A stretch of DNA of 64,000 nucleotides from Henckelia pumila. Taxonomy: Eukaryota > Streptophyta > Magnoliopsida > Lamiales > Gesneriaceae. This document shows, in pieces, positions 12,596 to 24,900 of this stretch. The notes under the pieces are model-generated. The model searched no databases and had not been told where the DNA came from. It saw only the letters and a list, made by a program, of their open reading frames with translations. Both the position numbers and the translations under genes were made by a program. Location: positions 4,588,001-4,652,000 of the forward strand of contig NW_027331833.1 in assembly GCF_033568475.1 (NCBI RefSeq). The letters are read 5' to 3'. The first letter of the stretch is position 1, and every line of letters begins with the position of its first letter.

Positions 12596-13890
12596 ATGGC
12601 AACCTTCTCCAGTCCTCTTCCTCCTCTCTCTTTCCGAAAATGTTCCAGTTACGCCACTTCCACGCTCCACGACCTCAATTTCAACCTCACAATCAAATGT
12701 TCCTGTAAGCTGCATTTTTTAATTTCAGCTACACTCGTCTAATTTACTTGATTCTGGTTTGAATTTTGATTATGGGTCACTAGAGATTTCTCACATTGTG
12801 AAACTGTTTTGATTATGCAGCTACGAGGGATGGATCCAAATCCCCTTTTAAGGAATTTAGAAATGCTGCTTGTGGGATGCTTGCTGTTTGGGCTGTCACC
12901 GCTGTTTCTCCCGTAATTGCTGCTACTCAGGTTCAAATTCAATAACCCTTTTGCGTTTCTTGATCTTTCTTTTTTTCCAAGTCTGAGAATTTTGTTTTTT
13001 AGTTGGTTTTTCACGGAAGTCATTTGTGAACAAGCTTTGAGAAAACTAAGCGTGGAATTGTGATCGAAAATAGATTGATTTTGGTCCAGGAATTGAAGAT
13101 GTCGTAATTGCTGATGCTCAGGCTAGCTAGGATTGGAGAACATTTTGTCCCATATTCTTTTTTTGTAAAATTGTCGATACAAATATGAATTGACATGGTT
13201 ATATAATAAGAATGTTATTATGAATTAGACTTGATGTTCTGCGTGGGTTTGGATTGCAGAGGCTGCCCCCATTGTCAACAGAGCCGAATAGGTGCGAGCG
13301 AGCATTCGTAGGCAATACCATTGGTCAAGCAAATGGGGTTTATGATAAACCACTCGATCTTCGGTTTTGTGATTACACGAATGAGAAGTCCAACCTCAAG
13401 GGGAAGTCTTTGGCTGCGGCACTCATGTCAGAGGCCAAGTTTGATGGTGCAGATATGACTGAAGTGGTCATGTCTAAGGCTTACGCTGTTGGAGCTAGTT
13501 TTAAGGGTAAAACTTCTTCTTTTTTTTTTATTGCCCAACTTCCATTAGAGGAGCCGAAAATGTAGTTAGTTTTAACGTTTTTGGTCGATCAATTTGAAGG
13601 ATCTACTTGGAGTTTCTTGTTTCCTATGACACACCAGCCCTTTGATCATTACCCAATTTGTTGTAGGTACAAATTTTTCCAATGCTGTTTTGGACCGAGT
13701 GAATTTCGGGAAGGCAAATCTTGAAGGAGCTGTGTTCAGGAACACGGTCCTGTCAGGATCCACGTTCGAGGATGCACGACTTCAAGATGTTGACTTTGAG
13801 GACACCATCATAGGTTATATTGATCTTCAGAAACTGTGTCTGAATAAGACTATCAACGACGAAGGAAGAGCTAACTTGGGATGCCGGTAA
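12596..13890 (+). CDS. Thylakoid lumenal pentapeptide-repeat protein, TL17.4 type, chloroplast
   Basis: Four exons (12596-12704, 12821-12930, 13260-13506, 13667-13890) give 229 residues in one frame. The first 40 residues are rich in Ser and Thr and poor in acids, as in a chloroplast transit peptide. Exon 2 encodes a hydrophobic stretch, MLAVWAVTAVSPVIAA, ending in a likely lumenal cleavage site. No twin arginine precedes it, so Sec-type import is more likely than Tat. The mature part carries A(D/N)LxX pentapeptide repeats such as AKFDGADMTEV, ANLEGAVFRN and ARLQDVDFED, which form a right-handed quadrilateral helix in this family. The C terminus has the paired cysteines of lumenal members (KLCLNK and NLGCR). 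The biochemical role of TL17.4 proteins is not established. The gene appears intact. Confidence 0.9.
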
Positions 13891-14921
13891 CTAATCGCAA
13901 CACATGGCTTGTGTTCCTTTCTTTCTTTTGCTTTCACCCCTTTGAATCGTGTGTAAGTAGATGAAAACGAGTTGCATTTTGTGGAGTGCCTTTCAGTTTT
14001 TGTAACCTTATTACTTGGAGAGACATTGACGATGCTTGTCGAAGATTCTCTTCTATTTCGGCTCAACACACTATTTTTTTTTCTCTTGGCTCGTCCATAA
14101 GACTCTTTGCTATTGAATCTCCTTGGTAATATTCAAATAACTAGAAGAGCAAATGAGCTATCTACATTTCAATAGTGTTTGGGAGAGCTTATCTACATTT
14201 CAGATAGTGTTTGGGAGAGCTTCTAGTAAGCATTTCTCAGCTTTTACTTCACAAAACTCTCCAAACACTACCTTGGTCCAAACTTTAAACTCTTCATCTC
14301 ATAGACCCCTAACTACGTGGTCATATCAGATCAAGCGTCTCTGATAGTTTTCTTATACATGCTTCGAAAGAATGCATCGATCATTGTCGTCAAATACATG
14401 CTATTGCAGTGTCATCTAAACTTCATGTCCAAAGCCCCGAATGATACAAGAAACTTACTAAGCACATATAGTATGTATACACACTCCCATTCAATATGGG
14501 TATATCACATTCAAAGCATCATCTGAACTTAAATACAATTGTTACTAAAGCATCCTAACCTCCATGCCCAAGCAATAGAGTTGGAGTTTAATATTTTTAT
14601 GACTTAATTCAGCCTTTGATTTTGTTTCAATTATCTTTCTTTTAGGACATCTATTAATTATTTTTTGTGGGTTGTTTTTATAATTAAGTAGATTGTGGTT
14701 GGCCTTATACATTTCTAAATGGGCCTTCCTTATAAGCCTTTCATGACTCGTTAAGAAATTAATGTGCTGAATTGTTTCTTGTTCTTTTATGAATTATTTC
14801 TAGTTTGTTAGAACACTGATTATTGAATTAATGGGATTCATATTAAATTTGTTGTTCGATCTAGTATTATTGTTGTGGCCTTTACTAAAAATCCACATTT
14901 AAATACTATTTTTCAATGATT
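13891..14921. other. 3' flank and intergenic DNA
   Basis: The first 200 bases probably include the 3' UTR of the lumenal protein gene. The rest is AT-rich and holds one MITE fragment (14158-14272). I see no gene. Confidence 0.4.
14158..14272. mobile_element. MITE family B, copy with duplicated left end
   Basis: A 'atagtgtttgggagagctt' end appears twice, near 14172 and 14204, and is mirrored by 'ctctccaaacactacc' ending at 14272. The same ends and interior ('catttctcagctttt') occur at 15320-15443 and 51496-51615. The left end has undergone a local duplication of about 32 bp. The family resembles short hAT- or Harbinger-type MITEs; the superfamily is not resolved. Confidence 0.65.
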
Positions 14922-15084
14922 ATTTTATACTATACCTGTAGTATTTCTTCCTCTATGATGTGGTTAAATATTAGTTTTTGGATCATCAACACATATTTCA
15001 ACTTTCATAAAAATATAGAGACTCACATGATCTAATGGTGTTGAAATATGGGGGAGAATACCTCCGGCGTAGCATAGACTAACC
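14922..15084 (-). mobile_element. MITE family A, copy 2 (inverted)
   Basis: Read on the minus strand this matches 4480-4634 from 'ggttagtctatgctac' through 'accattagatca' and 'gttgatgatcca' to the 'tactaca' end. Two inverted copies 10 kb apart confirm a dispersed element. Confidence 0.65.
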
Positions 15085-15319
15085 TTATTTTTAATCAGGA
15101 GTTTCCTATTTTGGAGTTATTTAATGACAATTTATTGTTTTTTGTATAATTTATTCTTTGTTGTTCACATAATTTTTATTGCTATGTTACACATGCATCG
15201 CGTGTATCACGATCGTTAGTAGGAATAAAAAAAATGTATCCATTGATTGTTGATGATTCATTAGTTGAGATAAAAATATTGAAGATCGATAGTTAAAACG
15301 TAATATAGTGACCTATATA

Positions 15320-15443
15320 GGAAGTGTTTTGGAGAACTTCTTAGAAGTATTTCTCAGCTTTTTCTTAACAAAATTTTAAAATTTTGTGAAATTTTGTTAA
15401 TGAAAAGTCGAGAAGTATTTTTTAGAAGCTCTCTCAAACACTA
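15320..15443. mobile_element. MITE family B, second copy
   Basis: The 124-bp palindrome-like element begins 'gaagtgttttggagaac' and ends 'gctctctcaaacacta'. Its centre, 'aacaaaattttaaaattttg', is itself palindromic. The whole sequence could fold into one long hairpin, as expected of a foldback MITE. Confidence 0.7.
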
Positions 15444-15663
15444 ACATAATTTGAGAGGCCCAACTGTGCGTAAGTTCGACTCGTGTCTCCCAAAATTTCA
15501 AGTACGACAGATGGATGTGGATATAAAGTATGCATAATGTATCTCGTCCTTTGCATCAAAAAAAGTTCCTCAAAATATATAGTTTTCATTTGGACAAATA
15601 CTTATAAAATATGTTTTTACAAAATTTTTGTAAAATGTTTAAAAGTTATTTTAAGATTATATC

Positions 15664-15689
<26 letters not shown>

Positions 15690-15699
<10 letters not shown>

Positions 15700-16488
15700 A
15701 AATATGTGAGTTTCATTATGAATTTACATGGTTATCCTTTCATTATTTTTATTATATAAAATTAATTATTTTTTCTTCATTTATTTATTCGTATACTATG
15801 AACTCTTTCAAAAAAAATACTATTAGTATTTTTAAATATCTATATAAATATGTGAGTTTAACACTTGACTCTTCAATTAAACTATTTATTTAAGCATTAT
15901 GTTGTAAACTCTTTCAAATAAATCTATTATCTATTATCTATTACAATTATAAATATGTGAGTTTCATTTTGAATTTACATGGTTACCTGTTCATTATTAT
16001 TATATAAGATTAATGTGTTTTTTTTCATTTATTTATTCGTATACTATGAACTCTTTCAAAAAAAAAAATACTGTTAGTATTTTTAAATATATATTAATAT
16101 GTTAGTTTAACACTTGACTCTTCAATTAAACAATTTATTTAAGCATTATGTTATAAACTCTTTCAAATAAAAAATTAAAATGCAATTAATATTTTTAAAA
16201 TATTTTTTTACTATGAATATGTGATTTTCATTGTGAATTTACATGGTTATCCTTTCATTATTATTATATAAGATTAATGTGTTTTTTCTTCATTTATTTA
16301 TTCGTATACTTGAACTCTTTCAAAAAAAAAATACTGTTAGTATTTTAAAATATCTATTATTACTATTATAAATATTTGAGTTTCATTGTGAATTTACATG
16401 GTTACCCTTTCATTATTATTATATAAGATTAATGTGTTTTTTCTCCATTTATTTATTCTTATACTATGAACTCTTTCAATAGTATTTT

Positions 16489-16524
<36 letters not shown>

Positions 16525-16780
16525 AGTTTAACACTTGACTCTTCAATTAAATTATTTATTTAAGCATTATGCTATAAAATCTTTCAAATAAAAAATTAAA
16601 ATGCAATTAATATTTTTAAAATATTTTTTTACTATGAAAATGTGATTTTCATTGTGAATTTACGTGACTACCATTTTTCTTATTATATAATGAATGTTTT
16701 TTTCTCAATTATTTATTCATGTGACTCTTCAATTAAATTATTTGTTTAAAAATTATACTATGTACTCTTTCAAATAAAAT
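15690..16780. repeat. AT-rich tandem array, unit mostly 250-268 bp
   Basis: A marker phrase ('gaatttacatgg' preceded by 'tttcatt') recurs near 15711, 15961, 16227, 16381 and 16649. It alternates with 'cacttgactcttcaattaaa' near 15860, 16110 and 16525. Spacings are about 250, 266, 154 and 268, so one unit is shortened. Microsatellites interrupt it: (ATA/ATT)n near 15664-15697 and (TA)n near 16494-16520. No coding frame spans the array. Confidence 0.75.
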
Positions 16781-16889
16781 TTTTAAAACAATTTTTTACA
16801 TTGATTTATAATTTATCGTATTCGATTATTTATTTCACAGATGAACCAACACATGAAATACTAATAATAATAATAAATTTTTGTATCTT

Positions 16890-17480
16890 ACAAGATAGTA
16901 TATGTATACTTAAATAAAAAAAATTCATATCGTACTTTATTTTTCATATTAATCTATCTTTTATCTATTCTATTATTATTATGAGTATAGGAGAGTAAGA
17001 ATTACGATTAACTTAAATATTTTTTTACACACTAATTTTCTGAAGTTCACTTTTATATTTTATACATCTACTATTTATTATTTGCTCATTTTCTTATTTG
17101 AGTTTTTCCTACAAAATTTACTTAATTTATTTAATTCACACTATTTTTCTAGATCTTACAAGATATTTTATGAATACTTAAAGTAGAAAATTTACGTCGT
17201 GTAATTTATTTTTTCTATTAATATATCGATGGTCTATTCTATTACTATTATAAATATATAAATAACAATTATGAATTAAATTAAATATTTTTTTACACGC
17301 TATTTTATTTTTTCTACTTTCATATTTTATGTATATACTATTTATTATTTGCTCATTTTCTTATTTAAGTTTTTCTTTCAAACTATATTTAATTTATTTA
17401 ATCCACATTTTTTTATTAATCTTACAAGATAGTATATGAGTACTTAAAATAAATTAATGTTACATAGTCCTATAAATATA
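16890..17480. repeat. AT-rich tandem duplication, period 267 bp
   Basis: The phrase 'ctatttattatttgctcatt' occurs near 17070 and again 267 bp later. Neighbouring phrases ('tatattttat', 'cttacaagata') keep the same spacing. The period matches that of the adjacent array although the sequence differs. Confidence 0.65.
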
Positions 17481-18582
17481 TTTAAATTATTTAATGCAAA
17501 TTATTTTTCTATTAATCTTACAAGATTATAATAATAATAATTATTATTATAATATATGCATATATACTTAAAATATAAAAATGTTCACAATGTAATTTAT
17601 TTTTACACATTATTTTTTCTGTTAATATATTAGTTATTATCAATTATATATTAATTACTATTACAAAATATAATCAATTTATATATCCTTTTTTAATCAC
17701 TGTTTGAGTTCTAATTATGAGTTTAATTAAATATTCTTATTTTTCATACACTATTTTTTTATAAATTTTACAATATATTATATGAATAGTTAAATAAAAA
17801 ATTGTATAATGTACTACATACTTAAATGTCTACGTTTTTTACACATTGTTTATCTACTAATATTACAGAATAATATATGGATATTAAAAATAAATAAATG
17901 AAATAATTCAAACATATATGAAATATAAATATTGCGCTACAAATACAATCAAATAATTTTACTTAAATTTTGTTATTCTACGTTATTTTTCTTGTCAAAC
18001 TCATCAAATATGAGTTCAAAATATATTAAATTAGCAAACTAATGATGTCACTGATCGAATAAACCGAATTCTTGAATTGTATAATTAGTTTTGTTTTTGA
18101 TAATTTGTTTCATTTGGAAATTTAACTCACAAAAAATTATTATTAAAACTTAAGGTGGAAAAATAATTCAAAACATATATGATCATACATGACTCAATCA
18201 CTAACTCATACATAAAAAATAATTATCAACATACTGTATCGAAAACTTTCTAATTAATTAAACACAGATATTAAAATATTCTAATTAATTAATCTAACGT
18301 CATTTATAATTATCATATTTTGTCTTTGAACTAACACCATTTATTCTTCAGATTTTTATCATAATTCTATGTCAGCATGTTAATCTTGAATCTTAATTAT
18401 GATGTATATTTTAGTTTGTAAATAGTTATTAAATTATGATTCAATAAATTTATTTTGATGAATAAATATTAATATTTGGAATATAAATTGTAGATGTATA
18501 TTGTATGCATGCAATACATATATAATCATTAATATAAAATTTAAAAAACCCATAAAACGTGAACTAGACAAGGTATATAAAA
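17481..18582. other. AT-rich intergenic DNA
   Basis: Very AT-rich sequence with no gene or clear element. It ends at the target site of the Copia insertion. Confidence 0.5.
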
Positions 18583-18587
18583 AAAAC

Positions 18588-19922
18588 TGTTGAATCCGAT
18601 ATTTTGGTGATAACAAACAACAACTCATTGTATAGGAATGTGCTGCCAACCATTGTATTTCAGGAATCTACTACAACTTCTACCGGAAGCTTGTCAACCG
18701 CCTTTGCTCTCGACCGGCTGAAGTCACAAGCCTATCGACTGGCTATCAAAACCAGCAGAAGATAAATCTATCTACCGGAAGCTTGTCAACCGCCTTTGTC
18801 TCTCGACCGGTTGAAGTCACAAGCTTATCGACTGGTTATTCAAACCAGCAGAGGACAAATATCTCTACAGGTAGAATGCCAACTGCCTATCAGGATATCT
18901 CAAGACAAGTACCTGTGACAAGATGTTCTTTGCAAGATCTTTTATTAAAAGCAGAACCGGCGTGTCAGAAGATATGTTGACTCCTGCAATCGAGACAACA
19001 GGTTGCACCAAAATGGCAAAAACACAGAATGACTACAGATAAAGCATTCGACCGTTTATTCCAGTTTTGGACCCTGAAAGTTGTCTGCAGTGTACGATCT
19101 TCATGCAGAATCATCAATGCATTTATGAGCATTAAATGTGCATTCAATGCAGCATCAGAACGTTCAAAATAAAGACGTTGATGATTGACCTATATAAAGG
19201 GAAGATTGCTCAAGAAGTGACAACAACGTCTACAACAAAAAAAAAGAGAGACAAGCATTTCAGAAAAATCTCAGTCAACTCAATCACTTGAATAATATCA
19301 GAAGTCCTCATCTGATATACTTGAGCACACTTACAAGATCACTCATCTGCTGCTCAAATAAACCCTCGCCTACAGTTCACATATCTGATCGTCAAGGATC
19401 ATCCTAGGGTTTTCAAGCCTCTCGACCGCTCTGCAGTTTGAGAAGCTCAACTCAACTATACACATTGTTGAAGAGAATTGAAGCTACTCTGAAAGTTTCC
19501 ACCAGTCTGATAAGAACTGAGAATCTTATCTGTGTAAATCTAGGAGTTTCGGATTAGGCATTGGATAAGTCCTAAGTCTGAAGTGGGTGTATTACAAGAC
19601 GTTGTAATAACCAAAGTCTTCTAGTGAATTCCTTCCTAAGTGGAAGAAGGGGAGACGTAGAAGGATTAAGCCTTCGAACTTCCATAAATCGTGCCTTAGT
19701 CTTTACTGCTATTTATCTTACATTCTGCTCATACATTGCATTATAAACTTTGCATCACTAAAACCTCTGAACTATTTCCGCACTATTTAAGTTGTTCAAA
19801 CCGTTTTAGAAGTTGAGAAAACAGATTAAGTGAACTAAACCTCACTTGATCATTTTGAAAAAGAAGAAGAAAAGTTTCAGAGTGTATTCACCCCCCCTCT
19901 ACCCTCTGAACCTATCCCAACA
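18588..19922 (+). repeat. 5' LTR of the Copia element
   Basis: The LTR is bounded by TG and CA. A TATA box (TATATAAAG) lies at 19191-19199 and is the likely promoter of the genomic RNA. Near the left end a unit of about 92 bp is tandemly duplicated (starts near 18681 and 18773, 'taccggaagcttgtcaaccg'), which may be a U3 enhancer duplication. The short frames here on either strand are repeated in the 3' LTR and are not genes. Confidence 0.95.
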
Positions 19923-19924
19923 AG

Positions 19925-19936
19925 TGGTATCAGAGC
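19925..19936 (+). promoter_or_regulatory. Primer-binding site, initiator tRNA-Met
   Basis: TGGTATCAGAGC begins two bases after the LTR end. It is complementary to the 3' end of plant initiator methionine tRNA, the usual primer for Copia reverse transcription. Confidence 0.95.
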
Positions 19937-19975
19937 GGGTTCCTTTCTCAACTGCTGATCTGAAGTTTTAAAATC

Positions 19976-21988
19976 ATGACTTCTTTCAACAGAATTCCTA
20001 TGTTTTCTAAAGAAGAGTATGATGATTGGAAAATTCGCATGCAGGCACATCTTGCAGCACAGGATGATGACATGCTATATGTCATAACAGACGGTCCTAT
20101 CAAAATTATGAAGGTCAACCCAGCTCTAGCCGATGGTGCAGGACAAATGATTGAGAAACCAAGAGCTGAGTGGACCACTGAGGACAAAAAGAAGGCTAAT
20201 CTTGACAATGTGGCCCGGGACATCCTATACAAAACACTGGATAAGAATATGTTCAGCAAAATCAAGTCATGTTCCACAGCAAAGGAGATTTGGGAGAAGC
20301 TCACTCAGCTATGTGAAGGGAATGACCAGACAAAGGAAAACAAGCTCACTTTGGCCATTCAAAAATATGACAACGCCAAAATGAAGCCAGGAGAAACCAT
20401 GGCTGAATTTGATGAACGGTTCAGTAGTATCATCTGTGATCTTATTGCTTTAGGTAAAACTTATACTAACCGTGAAATTGCTGTGAAGGTTATGAGAGCT
20501 TTACCCAAAGAATGGGAGATCAAGACAATGGCCATGAGAGAGTCAAAAGACTTAAGCAAGGTTGAACTGCATGATCTCTTTGCAGATCTCAAAGCCTACG
20601 AGTTCGAGCTCAACATGAGAACAGAAGATGAACCATCTACTTCTCAACCAACCAAGGCCTTAACCTCAACCGTGATATGTCCACCGGTCGAGGAAGCTCC
20701 AAAGAGATCAGCTGAGCAAATCAGCAATGAAGCCATGACACTCTTTGTCAAGAAATTTGGTAGATTTATGCGTAAAAACAATTCTAAATTTAAAAATTAT
20801 CATAAATCGGACCATACAAAGGATGGTCCTACTTGTTTTAACTGTGGCAAGTCAGGCCACTTCATTGCAGACTGCACCAAGCCTAAGAACAATGATCAGA
20901 AGCAATTCTCCGAAAGAAGAAGGGGTAAGGAGGATAAAAGGACGTTTAGAAAAGGAAGAGACCAAAGGGTTCTAGTAGCAGACGAAAGCAAAAGCAAATG
21001 GGCTGAGTCTGACTCTGACAACTCCAATACCGGAAGCTCTTCAGATGACAGCGATGATGAAAAAGTGGAATGCCTTATGGCCGATATCGAAGAAGAAGCT
21101 GAGGAGGTATTTGACTTTGGCTCACCTGAATTTACTCACAGTGATTTAGTTACCGCTTTACACGAAATGGCTAATGAATACAAAGCATTATCCAAGGAGT
21201 TCGAGGAAGTAAAGGCAGAAAGAGCTGACCTAAAAGATAAGTCAAGCAAATCAAGCTGCATGCAGCAAAAAGAGCTTGATGGTCTTAAGGTCAAGCTAAG
21301 TCTGCTGGCTACTGAGAACGACACCTTGAAAAGAGTATTCCAAGCTACCTTGATTGAGAATAAAAAACTACTTGAAACCATTAAGGCTTGGAATAAATCT
21401 TCTGTAACCATTGACAAGATTCAAGAAATCCAAAGACCGGTACATGATAAAACCAGTCTAGGGTTTGGAACAAATGAACAGTCTATGGAATCCTGTATTC
21501 AGTCAAGCCTGGACAAAGGCAATCTTAACAAAATAAGATTTGTCAGGTCCAGCACGATATATGAACACGATAAGTGCAGCTTTGACAAAAATCAGAAAGT
21601 ATCTAACGAACGAAGCTCTAAGCATAGAGGGCTGGGATATGTGGATCCCCAGACCTCTAATCAAAGAGGAACTTGGATCAAACCAAAACCTAATGAAAGA
21701 AGAAAGGGAAACCAATCTAATTTCAAAAGGCCATGGAATGAGTCTAACTACTCTAAGAAAAGATGGTCAAAGGAGAAGCCTTACCAGTACTTTAATTGCA
21801 GGCCAGTTCAAAAGAGGTACAGGCTAACTGATGAAAATCAAAAAGGCAAGCAGCACACAGCAACCTCACAAGCACACACATTTACTGCCTATCGACCGCA
21901 CAGATTTCTGGACACACACACGGGCAAACCTGTAAGGGTGTTCCAGGTGTGGGTCCCGAAAGGGCTAATCCGACCTGGACCCTACTAG
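19976..21988 (+). CDS. Copia gag polyprotein
   Basis: A 670-residue ORF starts at the first ATG after the primer site. The N-terminal 230 residues match the UBN2/gag fold of Copia elements (FSKEEYDDWKIRMQAHL, AKEIWEKLTQLCEG). A CCHC zinc knuckle, CFNCGKSGHFIADC, lies near residues 287-300 and should bind genomic RNA. An acidic stretch near residues 340-375 and a coiled coil near 390-470 follow, making this gag much longer than in simple Copia elements, as in Sireviruses. It ends with a TAG, and the protease follows in the same frame, so gag-pol could be made by stop readthrough. The ORF itself looks intact. Confidence 0.92.
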   Translation: MTSFNRIPMFSKEEYDDWKIRMQAHLAAQDDDMLYVITDGPIKIMKVNPALADGAGQMIEKPRAEWTTEDKKKANLDNVARDILYKTLDKNMFSKIKSCSTAKEIWEKLTQLCEGNDQTKENKLTLAIQKYDNAKMKPGETMAEFDERFSSIICDLIALGKTYTNREIAVKVMRALPKEWEIKTMAMRESKDLSKVELHDLFADLKAYEFELNMRTEDEPSTSQPTKALTSTVICPPVEEAPKRSAEQISNEAMTLFVKKFGRFMRKNNSKFKNYHKSDHTKDGPTCFNCGKSGHFIADCTKPKNNDQKQFSERRRGKEDKRTFRKGRDQRVLVADESKSKWAESDSDNSNTGSSSDDSDDEKVECLMADIEEEAEEVFDFGSPEFTHSDLVTALHEMANEYKALSKEFEEVKAERADLKDKSSKSSCMQQKELDGLKVKLSLLATENDTLKRVFQATLIENKKLLETIKAWNKSSVTIDKIQEIQRPVHDKTSLGFGTNEQSMESCIQSSLDKGNLNKIRFVRSSTIYEHDKCSFDKNQKVSNERSSKHRGLGYVDPQTSNQRGTWIKPKPNERRKGNQSNFKRPWNESNYSKKRWSKEKPYQYFNCRPVQKRYRLTDENQKGKQHTATSQAHTFTAYRPHRFLDTHTGKPVRVFQVWVPKGLIRPGPY

Positions 21989-24900
21989 ATATGGGTGCCA
22001 AAAGTTCTTCACTCTTTGCAGGTACTAAAAGTCCAAACGGGCGAGAAAACCACTTCTATCAAGGACACTACCTGGTATTTAGATAGCGGTTGCTCACGAC
22101 ACATGACAGGGAATCCATAACTTCTAACATAAGTGGTGTTGTGCAAAGGACCAAAGATCAGCTTTGGAGACAACTCCAAAGGTAAAACCGTGGGTAAGGG
22201 TAAGATTATCCATGGTAACATCATTATTAAAGATGTGTTACTTGTTGACAAACTATGCTATAATTTGATAAGTATTAGTCAACTATGTGACAATGATCAT
22301 TCGGTCGAGTTTCACAAACACACTTGCCTCATAAAAAATGACAAAGGTGAGACTCTTATGACCGGTGTACGAGACCTAAACACCTACAAGGTAAACTGGT
22401 CTTGCTCACATATTTCTTCACCTACTTGTCTTACTGCTCATCATGATAAACATTGGTTGTGGCATAAGCGGTTAAATCATCTAAATTTTAAGTCCATTTT
22501 TAACTTGAGGAAGCATGATTTGGTTTCTGGTCTGCCCGAAGGAGATTTTATAAAAGACAAAGTTTGTCCTGCTTGTCAACTAGGAAAGCAGGTGAGAGCA
22601 ACCTTTAAAAATAAAGGGTGTATGTCTTCTTCCAAATGTTTAGACTTACTTCACATGGACCTATTTGGTCCTATACCAGTAAGAAGCATAGGGGGAATGA
22701 GATATGCTCTTGTTGTTATTGATGACTTTTCTCGATTTACTTGGGTCATCTTTCTCTTTTCAAAAGATCAAACCGCACCTCACCTGATTAAGCTTTTTAA
22801 ACGCTTGCAAAATGAACAATCTACTGTGATAGATAGAATCAGGAGTGATAAAGGGACTGAATTTTTAAACACCACTCTTACGACTTATCTAGATGATCAG
22901 GGAATCAAGCATGAGTTGTCAGCTGCTAGATCCCCACAGCAAAATGGGGTGGCTGAAAGAAGGAACCGTACTTTAAAAGAAGCAGCCAGAACTATGATTG
23001 CCGATTCAAATGTTTCTCAAAGGCTTTGGGCAGAAGCAGTTAACACAGCTTGCTATACTCAAAACAGATCTATGATTAATAAACGATTTAACAAAACTCC
23101 ATATGAGATCTGGAATGGCACAAAACCTGATATTTCATACTTCAAAATTTTTGGGTGCAAATGCTTTATCCACAACAATGGCAAAAACCATTTGACAGCC
23201 TTCGATGCCAAAGCAGACGAAGGAACTTTTATTGGTTACTCAGCCGTTAGCAGAGCTTATCGAGTGTTCAATCAAAGATTACTAACGGTCGAGGAAACCA
23301 TTCATGTTGTTTTTGATGAATCTACTCTTTGTACAGAACAAACTCAAGAGAGCATAAATGATCTGAGTCATAGACTGGAAAACACAAATCTACAGGAAGA
23401 GAGTGACAGTGATCTATATCCTCCAAAGAAGGATGATCCAGTTCCCTCTACCGGGTGTGATCAAACAAGGCCAGAAGTGGATCCACCGGTTGATAACAAT
23501 CCTCCAGCCAATGATGATCCAGTAAACGAGGACGTTCATCAACCAATTGATGACAACCCTTTAGGGAATTATTTTAGGTGGAACAAAGATCATCCACCTG
23601 GGTTGGTCATAGGTGACCCTTCTGCTCCTCGAAAAACACGTGGTCAAATGATTAATGAATTCTTGCATGCAGCTTTCATATCTCAGGTAGAGCCCAAGAA
23701 AATAGATGAAGCTCTATCAGATGTCAGCTGGATTGAAGCTATGCAAGAAGAGTTGAATCAATTCACCCGCAACAATGTTTGGCATCTAGTTTCTCGACCG
23801 AAAAATCAAAATGTGATTGGAACTAGATGGGTGTTTCGTAACAAGCTCGATGAACATGGCACTGTTGTGCGTAACAAAGCTCGACTTGTTGCTCAAGGAT
23901 TCAGACAAGAAGAAGGCATAGACTTTGAGGAATCCTTCGCGCCAGTTGCAAGACTAGAAGCAATCCGCATCTTTCTTGCTTATGCAGCCTTCAAGAATTT
24001 TAAAGTCTATCAAATGGATGTGAAGTCTGCATTCCTCAATGGTCTACTTCAAGAAGAGGTGTACGTTGAACAACCACCAGGTTTTGTCAATCCTACTCAT
24101 CCTCAATATATCTATAAACTTGACAAAGCTCTCTATGGATTAAAACAAGCACCGCGTGCTTGGTATGACACATTACTAAAATTTTTACTAGAACATGATT
24201 TCCAAATTGGAACGGTCGATAAGACCCTGTTTAAATTTGTAAAAGATGATCATGTGTTACTAGTACAAATTTATGTTGATGACATTATATTTGGGTCAAC
24301 TAACCCCAAGTTGTGCTCAAAGTTCTCTAAACTGATGAAGGAGAAGTTTGAAATGAGCATGATGGGCGAGCTAAACTTCTTTCTTGGACTTCAAGTGAAG
24401 CAACTTGAAACTGGAATATTCATCAATCAGTCCAAGTATGCCAAGGAATTGGTAAAGAAGTTTGGAATGGAACAATGCTCAACTGTATCTACCCCCATGA
24501 GTACATCAATTAAGCTTGATAAAGATGAAGGGGGAATTCCGGTCGAGGTAACCATGTATCGAGGCCTTATTGGTTCACTGCTTTATTTGACTGCCAGTCG
24601 ACCGGATATCATGTATTCAGTTTGTTTATGCGCTAGATTTCAAGCAGCACCTAAGCAATCTCATTTCATTGCCGCCAAACGAATAATTAAATATTAAAGG
24701 AACTACTAATGTGGGTCTTTGGTATCCCAAAGATTCAAATCTTAATCTTATTGGCTATTCAGATGCAGATTATGCAGGTTGTAGAATTGATCGCAAAAGT
24801 ACAAGTGGCACATGTCAATTCCTTGGAGATAGACTAATTTCGTGGTCAAGTAAGAAGCAGACATCAATTGCTACCTCGACCGCCGAAGCAGAATACCTTG

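Noticed and set aside
15690-17480. CRISPR array
   Set aside because: The repeats are long, AT-rich and imperfect, in a plant nuclear setting, with no short identical repeats and unique spacers.
18783-19147. Short LTR frames, repeated at 28701-29065
   Set aside because: They lie in noncoding LTR sequence and change with LTR substitutions.
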